From positions 1-64,000 of the forward strand of contig NZ_WUBS01000022.1 in assembly GCF_010131535.1 (NCBI RefSeq): 64,000 bases of DNA, in the 5' to 3' direction. Below are positions 1-9,174 of this stretch, one piece after another; position 1 is the stretch's first letter, and the number at the start of each line of letters is the position of its first letter. The notes beneath the pieces are model-generated. The model had not been told where the DNA came from. It saw only the letters and a list, made by a program, of their open reading frames with translations, and searched no databases. This DNA is from Acerihabitans arboris. Its GTDB lineage: Bacteria > Pseudomonadota > Gammaproteobacteria > Enterobacterales > Enterobacteriaceae. A program made the position numbers and the translations under genes.

Positions 1-87
1 CCAGAACGTTGGAGCGGTGGAACAAGAAACTGGCAACCAATAAGTACCGTGACACTTAATCCTGAGCGGGAAAAACAGGCAGCCTAA
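1..87 (+). CDS. 3' end of an unrecognised gene cut by the window edge
   Basis: An open frame enters from the left edge in frame 1 and ends at TAA 85-87, giving 28 residues (PERWSGGTRNWQP...). I do not recognise the family. It lies just upstream of a truncated cytosine methyltransferase and belongs to the AT-richer integrated element. It may equally be non-coding; nothing upstream is visible to decide. Confidence 0.25.
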   Translation, partial: PERWSGGTRNWQPISTVTLNPEREKQAA

Positions 88-628
88 ATCAGCAGGGGAT
101 GACAACAACCTTGACACTGACCGATGGGCCACCGTGCGCGATGTTCTTTCATTACCAACCGAACCGTTGCCGTTGCCCGAGACCTATAAATTGGGCGGTC
201 CGCAACATTACAATTGGCATGTTACCAGGGCATTAAACCAAATAACAATTGATAGGTTAAAGTTTATTAAAGCAGGTGGTTCACGATTTGATTTACCTGA
301 TAGATTAAGACCTGATTGTCATAAAGGTAAAAATGAAGGTTTCAGTAATGTTTATGGCAGGATGTCTTGGGATAAGCCATCTCCGACAATAACAGGTGGA
401 TGCACAACTCTTAGTAAAGGTCGTTTTGGGCACCCTGATAAATTAAGAACCATTTCTATACGAGAGGCAGCTTTACTACAAACGTTCCCTGCTTCTTATA
501 AATTCAAAGCTTCCTCTGTTGATAGTGTGTGCCGTATAATAGGTAATGCTTTACCTTGCTTATTTGCAAAAAAAATGGCTTTAGCATGTATAGATGCTCT
601 AAAAAAACAGAGTAAAATTGAGGTTTGA
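53..628 (+). pseudogene. C5-cytosine DNA methyltransferase, C-terminal fragment
   Basis: The frame is open from 53 (after a TGA at 50-52) and a GTG at 134 gives 164 residues. The translation carries only the last part of a Dcm-type C5 methyltransferase: a target-recognition region beginning near WATVRDVLSLP, motif IX (GRMSWDKPSPTITG, about residues 75-88 from the GTG), the conserved IREAALLQTFP segment, and motif X (IIGNALP, about 136-142). The catalytic half with the cofactor-binding FxGxG and the PCQ active-site loop is absent, and two in-frame stops at 41-43 and 50-52 cut off anything upstream. Full family members are usually 300-450 residues. It is therefore most likely a truncated, inactive gene carried by the prophage-like element. 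A split gene with its N-terminal half left of the window is a less likely alternative. Confidence 0.75.
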
Positions 629-677
629 CTTAGAATTTTTTAGGTTTTTGAACTTCGCTTTTATGCTAATTTCATAA

Positions 678-851
678 GTGAAACTGGTTAGTTTTTTTAT
701 TAAATCCGCTGTCAATACAATTAATCTGGTCACGCCTGATATTGTTGAATACACCGATTTACATATTAAACTTGGTGAAATACTGACCGGAGAATTCAAA
801 AAACACGTACCCTTATTTTTACCGAAAATATATTTCTCTACAATATTTTAG
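678..851 (+). CDS. unrecognised 57-residue open frame
   Basis: A GTG at 678 opens a 57-residue frame (MKLVSFFIKSAVN... ending KIYFSTIF) that stops at TAG 849. Its composition, with many Ile, Leu, Lys and acidic residues, reads like protein rather than random translation, but I do not recognise it. No convincing ribosome binding site precedes it. It follows the methyltransferase fragment, so it may be the tail of a partner gene such as a restriction enzyme; that is inference from position only. Confidence 0.2.
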   Translation: MKLVSFFIKSAVNTINLVTPDIVEYTDLHIKLGEILTGEFKKHVPLFLPKIYFSTIF

Positions 852-1010
852 CTTAGATTACTGTTAAACCTTAAAGTGGTAGCGCCATTTCGTCAGTAGA
901 TCGATGGCTGGCGCATTGCTATATCCAATTTCTTTCCCAGCTACGCTGGAAGAGTGTCGGCGATATTGGCGGCGGCTGATGAGTACCTAGTAACGGTAAA
1001 CAGCAAGTGA

Positions 1011-1262
1011 TCTGCCAATATCTCCGGCGTGGAATCCTTCGAAGCGTTTCGCCACTGTGTCACCGATGAGGCTGGCTATTAAGATGCTTATATAATGCCT
1101 GACGTCTCCGTGATGAAATCCCCGAGATCGGTCTCATTTGCCAAAATGAATGAAACGGATTTTAAAGCCTTATACAAAACCACCAATAATATGCTGGGGA
1201 CTTTCATCATTTCTAAAACTTTAACAATCAGCAAGCCGTCTAGGACTCCGTCTCATAGCTGA
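1011..1262 (+). pseudogene. phage DUF1367-like gene remnant
   Basis: From 1011 the frame reads ANISGVESFEAFRHC, VTDEAGY, a TAA stop at 1080-1082, then DAYIMPDVSVMKSPRS and VSFAKMNETDFKALYKTT, ending at TGA 1260. The pattern of an F..-VT-EAGYYD-Y stretch followed by (S/V)SFAKM--TDF--LY matches what I remember of the C-terminal half of lambdoid-phage DUF1367 proteins. The internal stop sits where a Tyr is expected (TAT or TAC to TAA is a single change). The upstream half of the gene is not recognisable. The family assignment is from memory of its consensus and unsupported by any search. Confidence 0.45.
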
Positions 1263-1284
1263 TGAGCTATGCTAATTAAGGATT

Positions 1285-1545
1285 ATGAACAAATCAGATC
1301 TGATATATATTGCCTGGCTAGCGGCCTAGGGCTGTATTGTTTGCCGAAACCTTGGCATCGGGACTACACCATTTGAGATTCATTAGTGTAGAACCGGTTA
1401 GGGCGCTGGTCAACACGCTTCTAATCTCATGTTTGGACCTTCCCGCTTATCCAATATTGTCCGGGCTATGTATCTCTCTGAAGTCATTCAGACTAGCAGC
1501 CGGCCCGCTCTTATGATAGCTGTCTTTTGTATGAAACCATTAAAG
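1285..1545 (+). pseudogene. phage Ref/HNH-type recombination nuclease remnant
   Basis: ATG 1285, behind an AAGGA, starts MNKSDLIYIAWLAA, then a TAG at 1327, then GCIVCRNLGIGTTPFEIH, another TAG, CRTG, another TAG, and GAGQHASN. This resembles the start of phage Ref-like nucleases, which carry an LGCIVCRNLG...PAEIHH...GxGxxQRAS core. The first TAG replaces an expected Leu (TTG to TAG) and the third an expected Gln (CAG to TAG). Further on, a shift of frame gives a weaker FPL...GYVSL match to the rest of the HNH region. The gene carries several stops and at least one frameshift, so it is dead. The right boundary is approximate. Confidence 0.45.
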
Positions 1546-1857
1546 AGGTGCTTGTACTCGGCTGTAAGATCTACGCAGGCGAAACCAATGAACAGGTACC
1601 CCAGTCAGTTTCGGATAAAGCGGTGGAGTAAGTGGCACCCAAGTGGAACCCTGTGGGGAGAGCCGCTTATCAATCACGATTTCCCCCCACTTTCCGGCTA
1701 TATATAGACAAAAAGTGGGGTACTAGCCCGAAAGCCACATTCTGCCTGGGTTGAGCCTGTATCACCGGAAAACAGGTGGGGGATAATCTGGACGCCATAA
1801 AAGTGGGGAGAAAAATGGGGAGCAGGTCAAGAGCAAGAGGCCTGTCCCTCCCTATTA

Positions 1858-3090
1858 TCACGCACCCAGCGCCACCGCGATGCTGAGATTGCCGGTGGCG
1901 GCCTGCTCGACATAATTTCCCCACCAGTCCATCATTTCCCGGCGCTGCTGTAAATACTGCGCCCGGTTATAAGCCCGGCGCACCTCATTCGTATCGATAT
2001 GTGCCAGCGCGGCTTCGATAACGTCCGGGGGAAACCCCTGCTCATTGAGCGCGGTTGACGCCATAGCCCGCATACCATGGGCAACCAGCACATCCTTGAA
2101 CCCCATCCGCTTGAGCGCCATGTTGGCTGTCTGGCTGCTCATCGGCTCTAGGGGATGCCGGTTACTGGGGAAGACATATTCCCGGTGCTGGCTGATAGGC
2201 CGCATTACCTCAAGCAAGCGGAGCGCCTGCGGCGAAAGCGGGATAACATGCTCGCGCTTCATCTTCATCCGTCCCGCCGGGATATGCCATTCCCTGGCGG
2301 TGAAATCAATATCGGCCCAACTTGCGCTGGACGCTTCCGCCGGTCGGGTCATGGTCAGCAACTGCCATTCAATCACGCAGCGGGTTTGACGGTGGATACT
2401 GGCCACAGACAAGGCACGCATCAGGTCCGGCATTTGTTCAGGACGCAGGGCAGGGCGGTGCCGGACTTTGGGCTTTTCAAACACCCGGCCAATGCGGGCC
2501 GCCGGATTGGTGGTGACCAGTCCGGCATTTAGCGCATAGTCCATCACTTCATTGATGCGCTGCGTAAGCCGTTTTACTGTTTCCAGCTTGCCGGCGGCAC
2601 GCGTAGGCTCCAGTGCGCCAATAAACTGCTGGGCGGTGATACTGGCGATGCCCAGGGAACCAATATGTGGGAACACATATTTGCTCAGGGAGCGCCAGAT
2701 ATCATTCAGGGTATGTTCTGCCAACCCGGCGGATTGCTTGGTTTTGTACCAATCAGCGGTGACTATCTCGAAGGTACTTTCACGGGCCTGTTTCTGCCGT
2801 AGCTGTTCGCTACGTTGATGTTCCTGCGGGTCGATATATTTGCTAAGGAGGGTACGCGCTTGTTCGCGCAGCTGGCGGGCATCAGCCAGGGAGACAGCGG
2901 GATATGCGCCCAGGCTCATCATCGCCCGTTTGCGGGTATGGGGCCGGTAATAACGCAAACGCCAGAGTTTAGATCCGGTTGGCGTCACCTGAAGCTCCAA
3001 GCCATCGCCATCATAGAGAACCTGCGGGCGGGCGGGTGCCCTGACGTTTTTGACCTCGGTATTGTTCAGCGGTTTGGTTTGACGAGCCAT
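1858..3090 (-). CDS. P4-family tyrosine site-specific integrase
   Basis: About 410 residues, the usual length for P4-type phage and island integrases. The N-terminal DUF4102 arm-binding domain is clear (PLNNTEVKNVRAPARPQ, then LYDGDGLELQVTPTGSKLW and RYYRPHTRKRAMMSLG). A core-binding domain follows, then the catalytic domain with the box I Arg in EWQLLTMTRPAEASSASW and a HGMRAMASTALNE segment carrying the H-x-x-R pair. The nucleophile Tyr is in the EVRRAYNRAQYLQQRREMM segment near the C-terminus. I chose the ATG at 3090 (MARQTKPLNN) because GGGGGA stands six bases before it and the family begins this way; a longer frame to 3237 is open but unlike the family. The gene points away from the adjacent tRNA-Pro, as in elements integrated at that tRNA. 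It looks intact even though the cargo beside it is decayed. Confidence 0.93.
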   Translation of the reverse strand: MARQTKPLNNTEVKNVRAPARPQVLYDGDGLELQVTPTGSKLWRLRYYRPHTRKRAMMSLGAYPAVSLADARQLREQARTLLSKYIDPQEHQRSEQLRQKQARESTFEIVTADWYKTKQSAGLAEHTLNDIWRSLSKYVFPHIGSLGIASITAQQFIGALEPTRAAGKLETVKRLTQRINEVMDYALNAGLVTTNPAARIGRVFEKPKVRHRPALRPEQMPDLMRALSVASIHRQTRCVIEWQLLTMTRPAEASSASWADIDFTAREWHIPAGRMKMKREHVIPLSPQALRLLEVMRPISQHREYVFPSNRHPLEPMSSQTANMALKRMGFKDVLVAHGMRAMASTALNEQGFPPDVIEAALAHIDTNEVRRAYNRAQYLQQRREMMDWWGNYVEQAATGNLSIAVALGA

Positions 3091-3220
3091 ATGCCATTCC
3101 CCCACGCAAAATGACTTGCGGGTTAGGCATAGCGAATCATCCATCCGGCCATGCCTATGCCCAAAGATATGCCTAAAAACTGTGGATTTTACTGTATCAA
3201 GGAGGAATGCATTGGACAAT

Positions 3221-3255
3221 AAAAAACAGCAAGTCATGATAACTTGCTGTTTTTT
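3221..3255. terminator. perfect inverted repeat, likely bidirectional terminator
   Basis: AAAAAACAGCAAGT (3221-3234) and ACTTGCTGTTTTTT (3242-3255) are exact reverse complements separated by seven bases. The run of T after one arm and of A before the other would let it act as an intrinsic terminator in both directions. It sits between the integrase promoter region and the 3' end of proL. Confidence 0.75.
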
Positions 3256-3307
3256 AATTTCTTACTGGCCTTGTCTGGACATCTATGGACAAAACCTTGG
3301 GATGTAT

Positions 3308-3345
3308 TGGTCGGCATGAGAGGATTCGAACCTCCGACCCCCGAC
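3308..3345 (-). other. probable attachment site at the tRNA-Pro 3' end
   Basis: The integrase gene lies about 220 bp from the CCA end of the tRNA-Pro gene and the element extends leftward. In P4-type integrations the crossover core is the 3' part of the tRNA, which the element restores. The exact core and the second copy are not visible: no repeat of the tRNA 3' segment occurs elsewhere in 1-3307, so the other end must lie outside the window. Confidence 0.45.
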
Positions 3346-3384
3346 ACCCCATGACGGTGCGCTACCATGCTGCGCTACATGCCG
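3308..3384 (-). tRNA. proL: tRNA-Pro (anticodon GGG)
   Basis: Read on the minus strand the 77-base gene starts CGGCATG and closes with CATGCCG, discriminator A and an encoded CCA. The D-stem (GCGC/GCGC) and the T-arm with GGTTCGAATCC are normal. The anticodon loop is ATGGGGT, giving GGG. One U-U mismatch in the anticodon stem also occurs in E. coli proL as I recall it. The gene lies next to yejM, as proL does in E. coli, and serves as the integration target of the element to its left. Confidence 0.95.
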
Positions 3385-3462
3385 ACTGTATGGGCGCCTA
3401 TACTACCTTTTATTGCGTTGATTGCAATAGCACGTTGAATTGACTGCCTTAGATTTAAGCAG

Positions 3463-5238
3463 TTAATTGGCAATAAAGCGTTTCTCATCCGTCAGCACCT
3501 GTAAAAGCAGCGCCAGCTGCGGTTTTGCATGGCGAATAATATCGCCGTTCAGGTCATAGGTACGGTAGTCGCCGTTGCTTTGCAGCACGATGGTCTGCGT
3601 CGGGGTATTGATGACCAGCGTGCCGCTATCGCCGCTGACCACCCAATCGTTACCCCGTCTTGGCGCGAACAGATCCTCGCCCTGGGTATAATCGCTGGCA
3701 TCGGTGGCGACATGCAGCAGGCGCTGCATCAGGGTGGCGGTGACGTCATTATGGTAAGTCAGCTTATCCACCACCTGCGCCGGCGTGCCCGGCCAGTGGA
3801 CGATAAGCGGCACCTGCAGCTGGTAGCGGTTAAGACGCGTGCCGGCTTCCCGATGGCCGTTTTTCCTGTCGTTCAGCTCCAGGCCGTTGGCGGCGGTGAT
3901 CACCACCACCGTATGCTCCAGGTCGCCCTTGGCGCGCAGCGTGGCGATCATCTGGTCGATATAGCCGTCCAGGCGCTGCGCGCCCTGCTGGTAATGCGGC
4001 GCCAGGGCAGGGGTGTTGTTCAGGCCGGCGGCGACGTCGGTGCCGCTGAATTCCACGTAAGAGAACCAGGGCGCGCCGCCGCTGAACGCCGCGCGCCACT
4101 GTTGCCATTGCTGGGCGGTCTGGCCGTCGGTCTGGTTGACGGGTTCCGGCAGGCTGAAATCGGTCAGCAGCGCCTGCCTGTCCAGCGGGCTGCTAAAGCC
4201 GTTGGAGGAGAACAGGCCCAGCTGATAGCCCTGCTTGCCGAGCGCGTCGAATAACACCGAGGTCTTGCGCGCCGCCATGATGCCGTCCATATAAGAAGAC
4301 GAAATGCCGTAAAACAGACCGAACAGCCCGGTATCCGCGTGATTGCCGGTGCTGAAATGGTTAGTGAACCGCACGTTGTCCGCGGCGAACTGCTTTAACG
4401 CCGGCATACGCTGATCGACGGTATCGTTGCGCAGCGCGCCCGTGGCGATAATCAGCAGGTTATAACCGCTGCCTTTATTCTGGAACTGCACCGCGCTTAA
4501 CGGATATTCCACCGCCACTGCTTCGGGGTTGCCCTGCCGCACCAGGCGGCGTTCATATTCCTGCGCATCCAGCAGGCCATGCCGTTCCAGGAAGCGGCGC
4601 GCGGTCATGGGGTAGGATAGCGGCAGGTTGGAGCGCTGCATGGTAATCGGCCGGTAAAAATTGGCGTCCGCCCAGATATAAATCACATGCGAGGCAAAAA
4701 AGGCGCAGATAAGTAAAACGGCCACGGGTTTGCCGATTTTACGCCGGTTAAGGCTGCGCAGCTTTTGCCATGACCAGGTGGCGAACAGCATCTCGACAAG
4801 GAAAATGATCGGGATGCCGATAAACATCAGCTGCCAGTCGCGGGCCAGTTCACCCTCGTCGGGGTTGACCACCAGCTCCCAGACCACCGGGTTAAGATGC
4901 AGGTGGAAGCGGGTAAATACCTCGGTATCCACCAACAGCAGCGTGAGCCCGGCGGTGGCGACAATGGCCGACAGAAAGCGCAGCAGGCGCTGCGACATCA
5001 CCACAAAGGTCAGCGGGAAGATAATCAGCAGATAGAGCGTGAAGCCGATAAAACTGAAGTGGCCGAGCCAGCTGGCAAACGCGTAAATGCGGCCCGGCAG
5101 CGAGCCCGGCCAATCGGCGACAAATAGATAGCGGCTGCCAAGCCCGAGGCTAAGCAGGATGTTGAAAAGGGCGAACCAGTGACCCCAACTGATCATTTGG
5201 GAAACTTTGTCACGGTAGCGCTGACTATTTATCACCAT
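3463..5238 (-). CDS. yejM: inner-membrane sulfatase-like protein YejM (PbgA/LapC)
   Basis: 591 residues against 586 in E. coli, with the same C-terminal LLLQVLTDEKRFIAN. The N-terminal third has five hydrophobic segments (from about residue 18 to 190), followed by a linker and a periplasmic sulfatase/alkaline-phosphatase-fold domain from about residue 260 (YNLLIIATGALRND, FSTGNHADTGLFGLFYG). The family senses lipopolysaccharide at the periplasmic face of the inner membrane and restrains LapB/FtsH turnover of LpxC; the soluble domain is not thought to be an active hydrolase in that role. It follows yejL by 24 bp on the same strand, so the two probably form one transcript. Confidence 0.95.
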   Translation of the reverse strand: MVINSQRYRDKVSQMISWGHWFALFNILLSLGLGSRYLFVADWPGSLPGRIYAFASWLGHFSFIGFTLYLLIIFPLTFVVMSQRLLRFLSAIVATAGLTLLLVDTEVFTRFHLHLNPVVWELVVNPDEGELARDWQLMFIGIPIIFLVEMLFATWSWQKLRSLNRRKIGKPVAVLLICAFFASHVIYIWADANFYRPITMQRSNLPLSYPMTARRFLERHGLLDAQEYERRLVRQGNPEAVAVEYPLSAVQFQNKGSGYNLLIIATGALRNDTVDQRMPALKQFAADNVRFTNHFSTGNHADTGLFGLFYGISSSYMDGIMAARKTSVLFDALGKQGYQLGLFSSNGFSSPLDRQALLTDFSLPEPVNQTDGQTAQQWQQWRAAFSGGAPWFSYVEFSGTDVAAGLNNTPALAPHYQQGAQRLDGYIDQMIATLRAKGDLEHTVVVITAANGLELNDRKNGHREAGTRLNRYQLQVPLIVHWPGTPAQVVDKLTYHNDVTATLMQRLLHVATDASDYTQGEDLFAPRRGNDWVVSGDSGTLVINTPTQTIVLQSNGDYRTYDLNGDIIRHAKPQLALLLQVLTDEKRFIAN

Positions 5239-5262
5239 AAATCAGTCTTGGCAGATAATCAA

Positions 5263-5490
5263 TTAATGAGTGTCGTGAGTCCGGACGGAGGAAAGTAATG
5301 CCTCGCCGAACGAGTTTGCCAGGGTTTTGCGCTGTTCCGGCGCCACGCTGGTATTGATCACATGGGTAATCATATTACCCAATACCATCAACGACAAATC
5401 GGTTGGCGTACGATGCTTTTCCAGCACCGCCGAAAGTTCGCTCAGCAATGTTTCAACCTGTTCGTCGCTATAACGGGATGCTTGCGGCAT
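5263..5490 (-). CDS. yejL: conserved DUF1414 protein YejL
   Basis: 75 residues, the standard length of the YejL family. The sequence [19 protein letters not shown] and [19 protein letters not shown] is typical and predicts a small all-helical cytoplasmic protein. Its molecular role is unknown. It is the first gene of a leftward pair with yejM and is divergent from yejK, with about 180 bp between the two starts. Confidence 0.95.
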   Translation of the reverse strand: MPQASRYSDEQVETLLSELSAVLEKHRTPTDLSLMVLGNMITHVINTSVAPEQRKTLANSFGEALLSSVRTHDTH

Positions 5491-5669
5491 AATATATTCT
5501 TAGTGATCTGATAAAGTCCGCTATCTTACCGTATCAACTTCGCTTTTTCCGCTTTTTTATCGTTTTTCACCCTGGCCGCCCCCCGCAATGTGCTGCCCCG
5601 TGGCAACACCGGTTGAGCTGCGGGCAATTCGGTGTTTGAATACGCACCTGGCCTGAAGGAGAATAAATC

Positions 5670-6677
5670 ATGAGTCTGGATATTGACCAGATAGCGTTGC
5701 ATCAGCTTATCAAACGTGACGAGCAAACGCTGGAGCTGGTATTGCGGGATTCACTGCTGGCGCCCAGCGCGGCGGTGGAAGAGATGATGGCGGAACTGCA
5801 CCGGGTCTATAGCGCGAAAAATAAAGCCTATGGTCTGTTTAACGAAGGCAGCGAGCTGGCTCACGCGCTGCGCAATTGCCGCAAGGGCGACGACGACTTC
5901 CTCGCCTTTACCCGCGCCGCCACCGGCAGGCTGCGCGACGAACTGGCCAAATATCCCTTTGCCGAAGGCGGCGTCGTGCTGTTTTGCCAGTACCGGTATC
6001 TGGCGGTGGAATATCTGCTGATTGCGGTGCTTAACAGCCTGAGCAGCATGCGGGTTAACGAGCAGCTTGATATCAGCAGCACCCACTATCTGGATATCAA
6101 CCATGCGGATATCGTCGCGCGTATCGACCTGACCGAATGGGATACCAATCCGCAGTCCACCCGCTACCTGACGTTCCTGAAGGGCCGGGTGGGGCGTAAG
6201 GTGTCTGATTTCTTTATGGATTTCCTCGCCGCCAGCGAAGGGCTGGATGCCAAGGCGCAAAATCGCGGGCTGTTGCAGGCGGTGGATGATTACTGCGCCG
6301 ACGCCCAGCTCGATAAGAATGAGCGGCAAAATGTTCGTCAGCAGGTTTACAGCTATTGCAAGGATCAGCTGACGGCGGGTGAGGAGATCCAGGTGGCCGA
6401 ACTGTCTGGCACCCTGCCGCCGGTGGGCGAGAAGACCTTCCAGGCGTTTTCCAGCGAAGCGGGCTATGAGCTGGAAGAGCGCTTTCCGGCCGATCGCGGC
6501 ACCCTGCGGCAGTTGACCAAGTATGCCGGCAGCGGCGGCGGCGTCACGCTGAATTTTGACGCGCAGCTGCTGGGCGAGCGTATTTTCTGGGACCCGGCCA
6601 CCGATACCCTGACCATTAAAGGCACGCCGCCGAACCTGCGCGATCAGCTCGCGCGCCGGCAAAATGGCGGCAGCTAG
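5670..6677 (+). CDS. yejK: nucleoid-associated protein YejK (NdpA family)
   Basis: 335 residues, matching the family (335 in E. coli). The beginning [19 protein letters not shown] and the central DVL-type helices are those of the 37-kDa nucleoid-associated protein family. Members bind the nucleoid and have been linked to topoisomerase function, but the biochemical role is not settled. An AAGGAG lies eight bases before the ATG. It is divergent from yejL and convergent with rplY, with a terminator hairpin at 6742-6767 between them. Confidence 0.95.
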   Translation: MSLDIDQIALHQLIKRDEQTLELVLRDSLLAPSAAVEEMMAELHRVYSAKNKAYGLFNEGSELAHALRNCRKGDDDFLAFTRAATGRLRDELAKYPFAEGGVVLFCQYRYLAVEYLLIAVLNSLSSMRVNEQLDISSTHYLDINHADIVARIDLTEWDTNPQSTRYLTFLKGRVGRKVSDFFMDFLAASEGLDAKAQNRGLLQAVDDYCADAQLDKNERQNVRQQVYSYCKDQLTAGEEIQVAELSGTLPPVGEKTFQAFSSEAGYELEERFPADRGTLRQLTKYAGSGGGVTLNFDAQLLGERIFWDPATDTLTIKGTPPNLRDQLARRQNGGS

Positions 6678-6741
6678 CTTATCGGCACGCCCTCCCTTGA
6701 ACACGCCGGTGTCAAGGCGGGGATGGCGAGCTTCGGGGCGC

Positions 6742-6767
6742 AAAAAAAAACGCCGCGTAAGCGGCGT
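6742..6767 (-). terminator. intrinsic terminator of rplY
   Basis: The arms ACGCCGC (6750-6756) and GCGGCGT (6761-6767) enclose a GTAA loop. On the minus strand the hairpin is followed by a run of nine T. It lies 27 bp past the rplY stop, and the stem may also help end yejK transcripts from the other side. Confidence 0.85.
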
Positions 6768-6793
6768 CTCCCATCGTATCGGTTTAAACGCGA

Positions 6794-7078
6794 TTAAACG
6801 CGGACAAAGTCGATATGAGTCAGTTTTGGTTTGAACGGATGGCGTTGTACCGCCTGAACCTTAACCTTGGTTTCGGCGCCGTCGATAACCAGCGATAATG
6901 TGTCGCTGTAGAAACCCGGTTTAGTCTGGGTATTCAGCACGATTTCGTGGTCCATCTCGATGGAGACCGGCGCTTCGGCGCCACCGTAAACGATAGCAGG
7001 AAACTTATTCGCCAGACGCAGGCGGCGGCTCGCACCCTTACCCTGATCTTTACGCACTTCTGCATTAATAATTAACAT
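6794..7078 (-). CDS. rplY: 50S ribosomal protein L25
   Basis: 94 residues, the short single-domain form of L25 found in enterobacteria (the longer CTC form is absent). The sequence [19 protein letters not shown] and [15 protein letters not shown] is diagnostic. L25 binds 5S rRNA in the large subunit. It stands alone between yejK and radD with its own terminator downstream, the same setting as in E. coli. Confidence 0.97.
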   Translation of the reverse strand: MLIINAEVRKDQGKGASRRLRLANKFPAIVYGGAEAPVSIEMDHEIVLNTQTKPGFYSDTLSLVIDGAETKVKVQAVQRHPFKPKLTHIDFVRV

Positions 7079-7206
7079 GTATTTTCTCGATACTTAAAAA
7101 AGTAACCCCGCTACAGGCGACCCAGCAGCAGGTTGGATAAACGTGCTTTAAAGTAAAGCGGGCTGAATTCTACCGGAAATAGCCTGCCGGGGCAAACAAA
7201 ACCCCT

Positions 7207-8967
7207 TCAGCCGCGCAATTCGTGGGCCAGGCGAAAGCGTCCCTGGTAGTCGAAAATCTTTTCCCGCACCTGCCAGAAGTGGCCCTGGCGGCGGGCGACG
7301 ACAAAATCCGGCTGGCGCAGCCGGTCGGCGGCCAGCTGGATGTCGAGGGCGGTCCGCCAGAGAAAGGGCACGCCCGGCGCCCGTTGGTGCTGGCGCAAAA
7401 AACGGTGCTCGAACGCCCGCCGCTGGGGCGGGGTATGCAGCCGGAAACGTTCGCCGACCTCGGCGCCGTCCTCGTCATGGTAGGTGACCCGGAGCCATTC
7501 GCCCTTGTCGTCGCGGCCGCTGTCGAGGGTCATGCCGCTGCAGCGCAGCACCAGCGCGTCCTTGAGCCGCAGCGCCGCCTTGAGCATATCGTCGGGATCC
7601 ACCAGGATCTTATCGCACTCATGGCAGCGCCTGGCGGCGATGTCGTTTTCGGCGCCGCAGTCCGGGCAAATCTTGAAGCGGAAGCGAAAATCGCACTGGC
7701 GGCGTTCGCCGTCCTCCTGTTCTTCGAAGCCCTGGCAGCGGCGGCCGTAGTGTTCGATAACCTCGCCCTCCGCCGTGGTTTTGCCCCAGAACTGGTTGGC
7801 AAAGCCGCAGGCCGGGCAGAATACCTGCACCGGCGTGCCGGATCCCGCGGGCTTGGCCTGGCCGACCTCGGGCGAGAACAGGTCGTGGCCGTTGCCGGCG
7901 TAGTCCAGGATCAGGCACTGGGTCTTGCCGGGATACAGCCGCAGGCCGCGCCCGACAATCTGCTGGTACAGCCCGACCGATTCGGTGGGCCGCAGGATGG
8001 CAATCATATCCACATGCGGGGCGTCAAAGCCGGTGGTCAGCACCGCGACGTTAACCACATAACGTAGCGACTGTTGCCGGAAAGCGGCGATCAGCCGGTC
8101 GCGCTCCGCCTGCGGCGTTTCGGCGCTGATTAACGCCGCCTGCGCCGGCGGCAGCAGGCCGAGGATCTCGCGGGCGTGCTCCACGGTGGCGGCGAAGATC
8201 ATCACGCCGCGCTTATCCGCCGCGTATTCCCGTATCTGGCCGACGATAAGCGGCGTAATGCGGTTTTGCCGGCGCAGCTCCAGGTTAAGTTCAGACTCGG
8301 CGTAATAGCCGTTGATATTGGGCGACAGGCGGCTGAAATCGTAATGCAGTACCGGCATATCCAGGCGCTCCGGCGGCACCAGGAAGCCGTGTTTTATCAT
8401 ATAGTGCAGCGGCAGCTCATAGACGCAGTCGCGGAAAAAACAGCGCTCGTCGCCCCGGACCATGCCGTGATGGTGGTATTGGTAAATCCATCCCTTGCCG
8501 AGGCGGAACGGGGTAGCGGTCAGCCCCAGGATGCGCAGCTCCGGCCGGGCCAGGCGCAAATGGCGGATAACCTGCTGGTACTGGCTGTCGTCGCCGTCGC
8601 CGAGCCGATGGCACTCATCGATAATCAGTAATGAGAACGCCCCGTCGAACAACGCCAGGTTGCGCGCCACCGACTGCACGCTGCCGAACACCACTTTGCC
8701 CTGGCTGGCGCGCTGTTGCAGCCCGGCGGCGAAAATATCCGCCATAAGCCCGAGCGTCTGGAATTTTTCGTGGTTTTGCGCCACCAGTTCCTTGACATGG
8801 GCCAGCACCAAAACCCGGCCGCGCGCCATGCGTGCCAGCTCGGCGATAACCAGGCTTTTGCCGGCGCCGGTGGGCAGCACGATAACCGCCGGCGCGTCGT
8901 GGCGGCGAAAATGATCAACCGCCGCGTCGACCGCCTCGCGCTGATAAGGACGAAGGGTGAAGGACAT
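7207..8967 (-). CDS. radD: superfamily 2 DNA helicase RadD (YejH)
   Basis: 586 residues from the ATG at 8967, the same as E. coli RadD; a frame extending to 9030 adds 21 residues the family lacks. Motifs run in order: Walker A LPTGAGKS (31-38), DECH (117-120), TATP (150-153), the motif VI stretch [10 protein letters not shown] near 340, and a cysteine-rich zinc-binding part (CPACGF..., [21 protein letters not shown]) around 370-460. RadD takes part in double-strand-break repair and acts with RecA and SSB. It is divergent from rsuA, with 207 bp between starts, as in E. coli. Confidence 0.95.
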   Translation of the reverse strand: MSFTLRPYQREAVDAAVDHFRRHDAPAVIVLPTGAGKSLVIAELARMARGRVLVLAHVKELVAQNHEKFQTLGLMADIFAAGLQQRASQGKVVFGSVQSVARNLALFDGAFSLLIIDECHRLGDGDDSQYQQVIRHLRLARPELRILGLTATPFRLGKGWIYQYHHHGMVRGDERCFFRDCVYELPLHYMIKHGFLVPPERLDMPVLHYDFSRLSPNINGYYAESELNLELRRQNRITPLIVGQIREYAADKRGVMIFAATVEHAREILGLLPPAQAALISAETPQAERDRLIAAFRQQSLRYVVNVAVLTTGFDAPHVDMIAILRPTESVGLYQQIVGRGLRLYPGKTQCLILDYAGNGHDLFSPEVGQAKPAGSGTPVQVFCPACGFANQFWGKTTAEGEVIEHYGRRCQGFEEQEDGERRQCDFRFRFKICPDCGAENDIAARRCHECDKILVDPDDMLKAALRLKDALVLRCSGMTLDSGRDDKGEWLRVTYHDEDGAEVGERFRLHTPPQRRAFEHRFLRQHQRAPGVPFLWRTALDIQLAADRLRQPDFVVARRQGHFWQVREKIFDYQGRFRLAHELRG

Positions 8968-9174
8968 TTCCAAATGAATCTCGTTGTCGGCTATGCTGCG
9001 TAAGCAAGCCCCGTTATACTGTTGCTTCACATTATAAGCATATGCGGCATCCGCCGCCTTTCCCGCACTATCCCCGGACCCGAGGCTGATGGCCAGGCCG
9101 CGCGCCGCGCAGATGCCGGCGGGCGGGGGGAGGGTCGCCGGGCGCTTTCCAAGATTACAGGCAAAACGACGTTA

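Larger units (their letters stand above)
629..1857. other. decayed prophage-type sequence without an intact gene
   Basis: This 1.2 kb between the methyltransferase fragment and the integrase has no long open frame that reads as a real protein. It is visibly richer in A+T than the window to its right. It holds the small frame at 678 and the DUF1367-like and Ref-like scraps described separately. At 1685-1820 it has several copies of an AAAGTGGGG-like motif just beyond the 3' end of the integrase gene. The rest is unassignable. Confidence 0.6.

Noticed and set aside
1429..1707. 92-residue plus-strand open frame
   Set aside because: It shares the frame of the Ref-like remnant but has no protein-like character downstream of it and overlaps decayed sequence. 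I treat it as chance.
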